From: Bacteroidota bacterium
Lineage (GTDB): Bacteria; Bacteroidota; Ignavibacteria; SZUA-365
NCBI GenBank assembly: GCA_023432805.1
Contig: JAEYUG010000079.1
Span: 1 to 64,000, forward strand
Length of the DNA: 64,000 bases
Direction of reading: 5' to 3'
This document shows, piece by piece, positions 45,611 through 52,807 of this stretch; the first letter of the stretch is position 1, and every line of letters starts with the position of its first letter. A program made the position numbers and the translations under genes. The notes under the pieces are model-generated. The model saw only the letters and a program-made list of their open reading frames with translations. It ran no database searches and was not told the DNA's origin.

Positions 45611-46372
45611 TCAGTGCTTGGTGATCTGATCGTGCTGCATCTCGGCCAGAGCGGCCTTTTTGACTTCCTCGCGGCGATTGGTGATCCAGTAGATCGCGCC
45701 GAACATCACGCCTGCCGTCGCCACCACATCCGGCAATTTCGAGAGCACGTTCCATGTCTTGTCGGGCAGCGACTCGTCGCCGATCTTCGTCGAGAAGCCC
45801 AGCTTTTCAAATGGGACGCTCGACAGATAGAGCACGGAGGCACCACCTGCTTCCTTGACACCATAGATGCGGTTCACGTACAGATCCGGGTTTTCGCTGA
45901 TGCGCTTGCGGGCTTCGGTGAGCAGCTCCTCGCGCGTGCCGAAGAGTGTCGCGCCGGTGGGACACGACTCGCTGCATGCGGTCGGCTGACCCTTCGACGT
46001 GCGTTCGTCGTAGCACATCGTGCACTTGCGCACGCGGGGCATGTTGCTGTGCCATTCGTACTTCGGAATGTCGTAGGGACAGGCAAGCATGCAGTACCGG
46101 CAGCCGAGGCACTTGTCTGCGTCGTAGTTGACCGGACCATCCTTCGACTTGTAGAGCGCGCCGACGGGACACACCGAGGCACATGCCGGCTCTTCACAAT
46201 GCTGGCACATGCGACGCACAAACATCTCGCCCTTCTGGTCGAGATATGTGAAATTCTTGTCATTCAATTTTTTTGCTTCCACTTCCGGGAAGCCATGCGA
46301 CGTCTGGCATGCGCTCTGGCAGGCTCCGCAGCCGACGCATTGCGTGATGTCGATGAGTAATCCGTATGCCAT
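45611..46372 (-). CDS. HybA/DmsB-like 4[4Fe-4S] ferredoxin with C-terminal membrane anchor
   Basis: A 253-residue electron carrier. Four Cys clusters: C12, C15, C18, C22 (CVGCGACQSAC); CQHCEEPACASVCP; CLGCRYCMLACPYDIPKYEW; and CTMCYDERTSKGQPTACSESCP. This is the arrangement of HybA, DmsB and FdhB proteins that bind four [4Fe-4S]. There is no Tat or Sec signal, so it should sit on the cytoplasmic side, anchored by a C-terminal hydrophobic segment (VVATAGVMFGAIYWI) like HybA. It partners the following HybB-like gene and passes electrons between a soluble donor or acceptor and quinone. The usual catalytic subunit is missing. Confidence 0.92.
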   Translation of the reverse strand: MAYGLLIDITQCVGCGACQSACQTSHGFPEVEAKKLNDKNFTYLDQKGEMFVRRMCQHCEEPACASVCPVGALYKSKDGPVNYDADKCLGCRYCMLACPYDIPKYEWHSNMPRVRKCTMCYDERTSKGQPTACSESCPTGATLFGTREELLTEARKRISENPDLYVNRIYGVKEAGGASVLYLSSVPFEKLGFSTKIGDESLPDKTWNVLSKLPDVVATAGVMFGAIYWITNRREEVKKAALAEMQHDQITKH

Positions 46373-46471
46373 GATGATCTCCTGAAGCTGGTTGAGTGAG
46401 TCGATGATTCGAGTGTGTGGATCGCGGGACGGGGCGCCATCCCGCTGGGGAAGGCGCCCGTCCGTCCAGCA

Positions 46472-47143
46472 TTACCGGAGGAATTCCGATTCGAAACTCT
46501 TCACGGCATCATCATCGAGATACTCGAGCGAACCGCCGACCGGCACGCCGCCATCGAGCATCGTCTCGCCGACCAGTGCGGGCTGACCGCGATGCACGAG
46601 GAAGTCACGCAGACGCTCGGCCTCCTGGCGAACCCAGCTGGCAGCGTTTTCCGCGATGGAAAGAACCGACAGACTCGAAGCAAGCTGCACCGGCTCGACC
46701 ATGAACAGCCAGCCGAGGTTGTAGGGACTGTCACCGATCAGTGCGGGATTGTCCTGAATGTCACGATTGACGGCACGCACGCGGCCGCTGATCGGCGCCA
46801 CGAGAGACAGGGTATGCCCACCGCGCTGCACGGTGATGACGGGATCCCCCTGCTTGACCTGCTGGCCGATGAAAGGAAGGGTGACGCGTTCGATCGCGCC
46901 GATGGCCTTCTGCGCGAAATCGTCGATGCCGACGACGACCTCGTCGCCTCCCTGCATCCGTGCCCACGTGTGTCCATGATGAAGGAACACACCCTTGGGC
47001 ACGCGCACAAGCGAGGAATGGGCGAGCGCTTCAGCACTCTGGGGAACGCGGGACATGAGCGGATACTTCTTCTGCCGTGCCTGGATGACGAAATCAATCG
47101 TCAAAAGGACTACGACGAACAGGATGACGAACAGGGCGACCAT
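46472..47143 (-). CDS. Membrane-anchored GcvH-like protein, lipoyl lysine absent
   Basis: A 223-residue protein. Residues 1-20 form a transmembrane helix (MVALFVILFVVVLLTIDFVI) followed by a positive QARQKK, so the rest should face the cytoplasm. Residues 55-150 are a glycine-cleavage H-like domain: HHGHTWARMQGG, VVVGIDDFAQKAIGAIERVTLP, GQQVKQGDPV, LVAPISGRVRAVN, SPYNLGWLFMVEP. Aligned on the APISG turn, the residue in place of the lipoylated Lys is Gly109. The C-terminal 70 residues are helical. The gene is first in the redox operon, about 70 bases downstream of the sigma-54 promoter. Confidence 0.85.
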   Translation of the reverse strand: MVALFVILFVVVLLTIDFVIQARQKKYPLMSRVPQSAEALAHSSLVRVPKGVFLHHGHTWARMQGGDEVVVGIDDFAQKAIGAIERVTLPFIGQQVKQGDPVITVQRGGHTLSLVAPISGRVRAVNRDIQDNPALIGDSPYNLGWLFMVEPVQLASSLSVLSIAENAASWVRQEAERLRDFLVHRGQPALVGETMLDGGVPVGGSLEYLDDDAVKSFESEFLR

Positions 47144-47224
47144 TGCAGACTCCGATGGAAAGGTGAGAGGTAAGGGTTTTGCTATCGTGTGGAAAATCTC
47201 ATCAGCATGTCTGTATAATTCTTC

Positions 47225-47240
47225 TGCAATCCCCGTGCCG
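47225..47240 (-). promoter_or_regulatory. Sigma-54 (-24/-12) promoter of the redox operon
   Basis: On the minus strand the sequence is CGGCACGGGGATTGCA. It matches the consensus TGGCACG-N4-TTGCA at all positions except the first T. GG (47239-47238) and GC (47227-47226) are separated by exactly ten bases, as required. Transcription would start near 47214, giving a 5' leader of about 70 bases before the ATG at 47143. The nearby sigma-54 activator makes the match more credible. Confidence 0.8.
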
Positions 47241-47286
47241 AATTCAGATTTTCAGCTCCGGTAGTCCCTTTTTTCACGAATGCAGG

Positions 47287-47315
47287 CTGTATAGTGAGGA
47301 AATCGTCTACAGTAG
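47287..47315. promoter_or_regulatory. Possible enhancer-binding site for the sigma-54 activator
   Basis: CTGTA (47287-47291) and TACAG (47308-47312) form an inverted repeat, and CTAC-A-GTAG (47307-47315) overlaps it. The site is about 75-100 bases upstream of the sigma-54 promoter start, within the usual range for enhancer sites of NtrC-type regulators. The motif is short and the assignment weak. Confidence 0.25.
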
Positions 47316-47495
47316 AAGGGATGCAACAGCAGTGCTCCGACCCCTGTCCCGTTGAATTATTCATCGGTCAAAACGCACCAATCATCGGAAATCCCCGTAA
47401 CGCATTACATGACAACGAATAACGCAGTGTATACTTTCGCAACGCCGCCGTATGGATTCTCAACACGCCTCATGATGAATTTCACCACACAGGAG

Positions 47496-47542
47496 GACGG
47501 ACGCCCTCGTCCGTCTTGGGAGGACGGACGCCCTCGTCCGTC
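47496..47542. repeat. Two type A hairpin repeats, 27 bp apart
   Basis: Cores GACGGACG-CCCT-CGTCCGTC at 47496-47515 and 47523-47542, spaced by the same 27-bp period as the 25483 array but in the opposite orientation. They lie in the divergent intergenic region about 100 bases before the BNR-repeat gene. Confidence 0.9.
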
Positions 47543-47640
47543 ACTGACGAACGTTTCGTCCTTGCACACCTTGATGCATTGCTGCCTGCAATCGTATGTT
47601 CCCATTCCCACATCGCTGCACACCACCACAGACAGCACCC

Positions 47641-50600
47641 ATGCACATCCGCATCCTCTCTCTCATCCTCGCAGCCGTCTTCTCGCTTCCGCTCGCATCT
47701 TTCGCACAACCGAAATCCGACGCATCAGAAAAGAAGGGACTCACAAGCGCCACGCTCGCGGGACTATCCTTCCGCTCTGTCGGTCCCGCCATGACGTCAG
47801 GACGCATCGGCGACATCGCGGTCGATCCGACGAATCCCGCACGGTTCTTCGTTGCGGTGGCTTCCGGAGGGGTGTGGCGGACGACCAACTTCGGCGCGAC
47901 GTTCACGCCGGTCTTCGACGCACAGGGCTCCTACAGCATCGGATGTGTCGTGCTCGATCCGACAAATCCCCATACCGTCTGGGTCGGCACGGGCGAGAAC
48001 AACAGCCAGCGCAGTGTGGGATTCGGCGACGGGGTCTACCGCTCCGACGACGGAGGAACGACATGGAAGAACATGGGACTGAAGACATCCGAACATATTG
48101 GCAAGATTCTCATCGACGCCCGGGACTCCCGCGTGGTGTATGTTGCCGCGCAGGGACCCCTCTGGGCGCCGGGCGGTGAACGGGGACTCTATAAAACCAC
48201 CGATGGCGGTGCGACGTGGAACGCGGTACTGCAGATCAGCGAGAACACGGGCGTGACCGATGCGGTGTTCGACCCGCGCAATCCCGACATCATCATCGCC
48301 GCGTCGTATCAGCGGCGCCGGCATGTGTGGACCCTCATCAACGGTGGTCCCGAAGCACGCATGTTCCGCACGACCGACGGTGGAAGGAGCTGGGACACGC
48401 TGCGCGCGGGACTTCCGACGGGTGATGTGGGACGTATCGGACTCGCCGTGTCGCCCGCGAATCCCGACATCCTCTATGCCATCATCGAGGCCGCTGACGA
48501 CAAGGGGGGAGTGTTCCGCTCGACAGATCGCGGTGCGAGCTGGGAGAAGCGCAACGGCTATGTGTCGAACAGTCCGCAGTATTATCAGGAACTCGTCTGC
48601 GATCCACTGAATCCCGAGAAGGTCTATTCGCTCGACACGTACACGAAGATCTCCGAAGATGGCGGCAAGACCTGGCGGAATCTCGGCAACCGATACCGGC
48701 ATGTCGATGACCACGCGCTGTGGATCGATCCCCGCGACACGCGGCACCTGCTGATCGGGGGCGACGGCGGACTCTACCGTTCGCACGACGGCGGCGCGAC
48801 GTGGCGCTTTCAGGAGAATCTCCCGGTTGCACAATTCTACCGGGTCGCAGTCGACAATGCCTTGCCCTTCTACAACATCTACGGTGGCACGCAGGACAAC
48901 AACAGTCTCGGGGGTCCCGCGCAGACGCGTGCAAAGGATGGCATCTTCAACGAGGACTGGTTCTTCACGAACGGCGGCGACGGGTTCGAATCGCAGATCG
49001 ATCCCTCCAATCCAGACATCGTGTACGCGCAGGCCCAACACGGCTGGCTCGTGCGCTTCGACAAGAAGAGCGGTGAGCGTCTCGGCATTCAGCCACAGGC
49101 CGCGCCGGGCGAGGAACCGCTGCGGTGGAACTGGGACTCCCCGCTGTTGATCAGTCCCCACAACCCCGCCCGCCTCTACTTCTGCGCAAACAAGATCTTC
49201 CGCAGCGACGACCGCGGCGAGTCGTGGCGCGCCGTGAGCGGCGATCTCACGCGCCGCACCGACCGCAACACGCTTCCGGTCATGGGTCGCATCTGGCCAC
49301 CGGACGCCGTGGCGAAGAACGCATCGACATCCTTCTATGGCAACATCGTGTCGTTCGATGAATCCCGTCGCGTCGAGGGACTCCTCGTCGCGGGCACAGA
49401 CGACGGACTGCTTCAGATTTCCGAGAACGGGGGAGGGGCATGGCGACAGGCGGCTTCCGCACCGGGCGTGCCCGAGCGGGTGTACGTGACGGCCACGGCC
49501 TTTTCGCGTCACGACGACGACATCCTCTACGCAGCTTTCAACAATCACAAGATGGGCGACTTCAAGCCCTACGTCATGCGCAGCAACGACCGGGGCCGGT
49601 CGTGGACGTCCATCACCTCGAACCTGCCTGCGCGAGGACCCGTGCACTGCATCGTCGAAGACCACGTCAAGCCCGGCCTGCTCTTCGTCGGCACCGAGTT
49701 CGGTGTGTTCTTCACGACCGACGGCGGCGGCGCATGGACGCAGCTCACCGGCGGCCTGCCGACGATCGCCGTCGAAGACATCGCGATTCAGGAACGCGAA
49801 AGCGATCTGGTACTCGCGACCTTCGGCCGCGGCTTCTACGTGCTCGACAATTACGCCCCACTGCGCGACCTTTCTCCGGAGCTTCTCGCCCGCGAGGCGC
49901 ACGTGTTTCCGATCGAGGATGCGCTGTTGTACGTGCAGACCGACGCGCGCGAACGCGACAGCTTCGGCGAGACATTCTACGTCGGAGCGAATCCCCCGTT
50001 CGGCGCCGTGTTCACACTGCATCTGAAGGATGCTGCACAGTCGCGCAAGGATCGTCGTCTGCGATCGGAGAAGGATGCCGAGAAGGGGAAGCTGCCGATG
50101 CCGTATGCTCCGCTCGACAGCCTCCGGGCCGAGGTCGATGAGGAGAAGCACCGGCTTGAGCTCGTGATCACCGACGAACGCGGGGAATTCGTGCGCATGC
50201 TCACGGCACCCGTCACGAAGGGTGTGCAGCGCGTCGTCTGGGATGCGCGCTACGCGGGTGTTGCTCCTGCGACGGCCGAGACCGATGTGAACAAGACCGC
50301 GGCGATGATGGTCATGCCCGGCACCTACACGCTGACCGTGGCGCGAGTGGTTGACGGTGAGCGCACCCTGCTCGGCGGACCCGTCAGCTTCCGGGTGCGG
50401 GCGCTGGGCGGTACGACGTTGCCGGCCGGGGATCCTGCCGCGCTGGTGGCCTTCCAGCGACGCGTGGCCTCGACGCAGCGCACGGCGATGGGACTCGCGC
50501 GTTCGATCACCGACACGCGTGCCCGTGCGACGGCTCTGCGGACAGCCCTGCAACTCGCACCTGCCACGCCCGACCTCCATGCAGCTGCCCGTCGCGTCGA

Positions 50601-50898
50601 CGGTCTGCTGCGAGATCTCGAGCGCGAACTGAACGGCGATCCCATTTATGACAAGCGCAACGTCCCGCAGTCTCCGAGCGTCATGGGTCGTCTGCAACTC
50701 GTCGCCTATCAGATCTCGTCGTCGACCTCTGGTCCTGCTGCCGCACACGTTGCAGAGATTGAGCGTGTGCGGACCGCACTCCAGCCGTTGATCGATCGGT
50801 TGCGCGGGATCGTCGACGGCGACCTGCGTCAGCTCGACCAGGCTGCCGAAACCATCCGTGCTCCGTGGACTCCCGGCCGCATCCCGCGCCTCGAATAA
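47641..50898 (+). CDS. Secreted BNR/sortilin-like beta-propeller protein
   Basis: A 1085-residue exported protein of the VPS10/sortilin-like 'glycosyl hydrolase' family common in Bacteroidota and Acidobacteria. Signal peptide MHIRILSLILAAVFSLPLAS. At least nine Asp-box motifs are spread through residues 70-720: examples are YRSDDGGTTWKNM, YKTTDGGATWNAV, FRTTDGGRSWDTL, FRSTDRGASWEKR, ISEDGGKTWRNL, YRSHDGGATWRFQ and FRSDDRGESWRAV. They build one or two ten-bladed propellers. The last 350 residues include a beta-domain and helical tail (VAYQISSSTSGPAAAHVAEI). No hydrolytic active site is known for these proteins, and the function is unclear. No type IX sorting domain is visible. Confidence 0.85.
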   Translation: MHIRILSLILAAVFSLPLASFAQPKSDASEKKGLTSATLAGLSFRSVGPAMTSGRIGDIAVDPTNPARFFVAVASGGVWRTTNFGATFTPVFDAQGSYSIGCVVLDPTNPHTVWVGTGENNSQRSVGFGDGVYRSDDGGTTWKNMGLKTSEHIGKILIDARDSRVVYVAAQGPLWAPGGERGLYKTTDGGATWNAVLQISENTGVTDAVFDPRNPDIIIAASYQRRRHVWTLINGGPEARMFRTTDGGRSWDTLRAGLPTGDVGRIGLAVSPANPDILYAIIEAADDKGGVFRSTDRGASWEKRNGYVSNSPQYYQELVCDPLNPEKVYSLDTYTKISEDGGKTWRNLGNRYRHVDDHALWIDPRDTRHLLIGGDGGLYRSHDGGATWRFQENLPVAQFYRVAVDNALPFYNIYGGTQDNNSLGGPAQTRAKDGIFNEDWFFTNGGDGFESQIDPSNPDIVYAQAQHGWLVRFDKKSGERLGIQPQAAPGEEPLRWNWDSPLLISPHNPARLYFCANKIFRSDDRGESWRAVSGDLTRRTDRNTLPVMGRIWPPDAVAKNASTSFYGNIVSFDESRRVEGLLVAGTDDGLLQISENGGGAWRQAASAPGVPERVYVTATAFSRHDDDILYAAFNNHKMGDFKPYVMRSNDRGRSWTSITSNLPARGPVHCIVEDHVKPGLLFVGTEFGVFFTTDGGGAWTQLTGGLPTIAVEDIAIQERESDLVLATFGRGFYVLDNYAPLRDLSPELLAREAHVFPIEDALLYVQTDARERDSFGETFYVGANPPFGAVFTLHLKDAAQSRKDRRLRSEKDAEKGKLPMPYAPLDSLRAEVDEEKHRLELVITDERGEFVRMLTAPVTKGVQRVVWDARYAGVAPATAETDVNKTAAMMVMPGTYTLTVARVVDGERTLLGGPVSFRVRALGGTTLPAGDPAALVAFQRRVASTQRTAMGLARSITDTRARATALRTALQLAPATPDLHAAARRVDGLLRDLERELNGDPIYDKRNVPQSPSVMGRLQLVAYQISSSTSGPAAAHVAEIERVRTALQPLIDRLRGIVDGDLRQLDQAAETIRAPWTPGRIPRLE

Positions 50899-50910
50899 GG
50901 AGAAGGCCGG

Positions 50911-51012
50911 CAATGGACGGGCGGCGTCCCGCCGCCCCAAACCGGAGGGCGGACGCCGCGTCAAACGACCGGGCGGTGGACGTCCTCGTCCACCAGTGAT
51001 CGACGCCGCGTC
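50911..51012. repeat. Hairpin-rich intergenic segment with one type B core
   Basis: GGTGGACG-TCCT-CGTCCACC at 50975-50994. A second GC-rich hairpin GGGCGGC/GCCGCCC is at 50919-50937, and GACGCCGCGTCA is repeated at 50952-50963 and 51002-51013. The segment lies between the BNR-repeat gene and the VTT-domain gene. Confidence 0.8.
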
Positions 51013-51702
51013 ATGGACACAATGGACACGATGGACGCCCCTACCCAACCCACCCGACGTGAAGGGCGCTGGTTTGCAGCGCTCTTCGTCACCTCAGTGC
51101 TTCCGCTGGTGGTTTCGTCGAGCGTGCTCTGGCTGGCCTACGACACCCTCGCCGCCCATAGGGGCGATCCCCTCACCATCACCTTCTTCTTCACCATCGT
51201 CGCCGTGATGATGACCTTCGCGCTCACCCCAACCACAGTGGTGGCGATTGCATCCGGCTGGTTTTATGGATGGCCCGGACTCACGGGCGTGCTGGCGAGC
51301 TACACCTTCGCGGCGCTCGCCGGTCGCACGGTGGGGAAGCATCTTTCGCGCCTGCTGCTCCATGGCGCGCCGCATCCCCGTGTGCAGGCGCTGCTCGAGC
51401 GCTTTGCGACGCAGCCCTTCCTCTGCATGCTCTTCTGCCGACTCTCTCCCGTGCTGCCCTTCGCGACCGTAAACCTCGCGACGGGTCGCACACGCATGCC
51501 CTACGTCGCCTACATCACCGGCACACTCGCCGGCATGCTGCCTCGCACCGTGCTTTTCTTTGCCGCGGGCATGCAGGCCCGCGACCTCGCGAGCGTACTC
51601 GCATCGGGCGCGACCGTCGGGATGGGTCCCGCATCGATCGCCATACTCACCCTCATCTCCCTCGCCGGCCTGACAATTCTCCTCCGCCGCACGGTGCGAT
51701 AA
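51013..51702 (+). CDS. TVP38/TMEM64 (VTT/SNARE-associated) family membrane protein
   Basis: A 229-residue membrane protein with about six hydrophobic segments. The VTT domain motif is recognisable in residues 70-165: ALTPTTVVAIASGWFYG (the G-x-FYG re-entrant loop) and FCRLSPVLPFATVNLATG (the RxSPxxP-x5-N motif). Family members in bacteria are related to DedA proteins, which move undecaprenyl phosphate or other lipids, but TVP38 function is not settled. ATGs at 51013, 51022 and 51031 encode a repeated Met-Asp; the start is uncertain. It follows the BNR gene across a repeat region. Confidence 0.85.
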   Translation: MDTMDTMDAPTQPTRREGRWFAALFVTSVLPLVVSSSVLWLAYDTLAAHRGDPLTITFFFTIVAVMMTFALTPTTVVAIASGWFYGWPGLTGVLASYTFAALAGRTVGKHLSRLLLHGAPHPRVQALLERFATQPFLCMLFCRLSPVLPFATVNLATGRTRMPYVAYITGTLAGMLPRTVLFFAAGMQARDLASVLASGATVGMGPASIAILTLISLAGLTILLRRTVR

Positions 51703-51835
51703 GCTACGACTCCCTCCATTTTCGTTCGTATTCTGATACTTGAATCATTAATAAAGGAGTGTGAAGTCTTGTAGAGGAGGAGTGGGAGTGGCAGATTGCA
51801 GTGATGTGCATTCGCAATCTGCAGGAGAGAGGTTC

Positions 51836-52690
51836 ATGCGTGCGGGTATTCGTGTTCTCTGCGTGGTCATCGCGCTCGTGACGGCGGCGACCGCGGCCAT
51901 GGGGATCTTCATGCGCGGCACCGGCGTCAGCCGGTCCGTGACCAGTGTCAGGGGAGAAGTGTACGAGATGGCCACCGACGGCGTCTATGCGTTCAATGCG
52001 CAGCGCGTCGTGGCGGAGGGCGTCGGGTGGGATCTGCTCACGCTCGTCGTCATCGTGCCGGCCCTGCTCGTGGCCGTGCTGCTCTTGCGCCGCAACAGCT
52101 TCCGCGCGAGGCTCTTCACGCTCGGCCTGCTCCTCTACCTGTTCTACCAATACCTGATGTACGCCGTGACGTGGAGCCTCGGCCCGCTCTTCCTACCCTT
52201 CGTCGTCATCTACGCGCTCAGCCTCGTCGCGATCGTGCAGATCGCCGCGAGCTTCTATGGCATGGATCTGCGCTTCGCGTTCACGAACGACTTCCCGCAC
52301 CGTGCGATGGCCGTGTTCAGCGCGGTGATGGGATCGCTGCTCGTGCTGATGTGGATTGCGCGCATCGCATCCGCAACGCTCGACGCTCCACAGGGCATCC
52401 TGCTCGGACAGCAGACCCTCGGTGTGCAGGCGCTCGATCTCGGCCTCGTCGTCCCTCTCTCGTTCCTGATCGCAGTGCTCGCATGGCGCCGCACGGTGAT
52501 GGGATCCATTCTCAGCCCGGTGTTCATCATCAAGTCCGTCGGCATGTGCGCCGCCATCTGCGGCATGCTCCTCTCCGCCTGGGTCGTCGAAGGTGCCCTC
52601 GAGATCGTTCCCTTCGCGATCTTCCTCGTCGCCCTCGTCGTCAGCCTCTGGCTGGCCATCGCGATGTACCGCAGTACCGTGCATTCCTGA
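51836..52690 (+). CDS. Unknown multi-pass membrane protein
   Basis: A 284-residue integral membrane protein with about eight hydrophobic segments (examples: LLTLVVIVPALLVAVLLL, LFLPFVVIYALSLVAIVQIA, IVPFAIFLVALVVSLWLAI). I recognise no family or catalytic motif. The start at 51836 is favoured by a GGAGAG ribosome binding site about eight bases upstream and by the immediate hydrophobic segment VLCVVIALVTAATAAMGIF; an upstream ATG at 51761 would add a Cys-rich hydrophilic stretch. It stands alone between the VTT protein and a type IX cargo gene. Confidence 0.65.
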   Translation: MRAGIRVLCVVIALVTAATAAMGIFMRGTGVSRSVTSVRGEVYEMATDGVYAFNAQRVVAEGVGWDLLTLVVIVPALLVAVLLLRRNSFRARLFTLGLLLYLFYQYLMYAVTWSLGPLFLPFVVIYALSLVAIVQIAASFYGMDLRFAFTNDFPHRAMAVFSAVMGSLLVLMWIARIASATLDAPQGILLGQQTLGVQALDLGLVVPLSFLIAVLAWRRTVMGSILSPVFIIKSVGMCAAICGMLLSAWVVEGALEIVPFAIFLVALVVSLWLAIAMYRSTVHS

Positions 52691-52807
52691 GCAGCAGCGC
52701 GTCACCCGCCACCGAGTCATATATCGGATCATTGCATCTGGCATGGCGTCTTTCTAAGTTCCGCCAACGGGTTTGATGCATGGATGCACGACACATGGAG
52801 GTCGGAG

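Larger units (their letters stand above)
47144..47640. other. Intergenic region with divergent promoters and two hairpin repeats
   Basis: 497 bases between the redox operon and the BNR-repeat gene. It contains the sigma-54 promoter (47225-47240), a possible activator site further upstream (47287-47315), a palindrome GTAACGCATTAC (47397-47408) and two type A hairpin repeats at 47496-47542. The central part is more A/T-rich than the surrounding genes. I see no gene in it. Confidence 0.8.

Noticed and set aside
43483..47143. A hydrogenase or glycine cleavage operon
   Set aside because: No hydrogenase subunits or maturation genes, no gcvT/gcvP, and both GcvH-like proteins lack the lipoyl lysine.
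47432..47439. TACTTTCG as promoter of the BNR-repeat gene
   Set aside because: It is 200 bases from the start codon, and no TTG element lies at the expected distance.
47797..51048. Very long open frame antisense to the BNR-repeat gene
   Set aside because: It is rich in Arg/His/Ala, has no recognisable domain, and lies over a gene with clear signal peptide and Asp-box repeats; in high-GC DNA such antisense frames are common.
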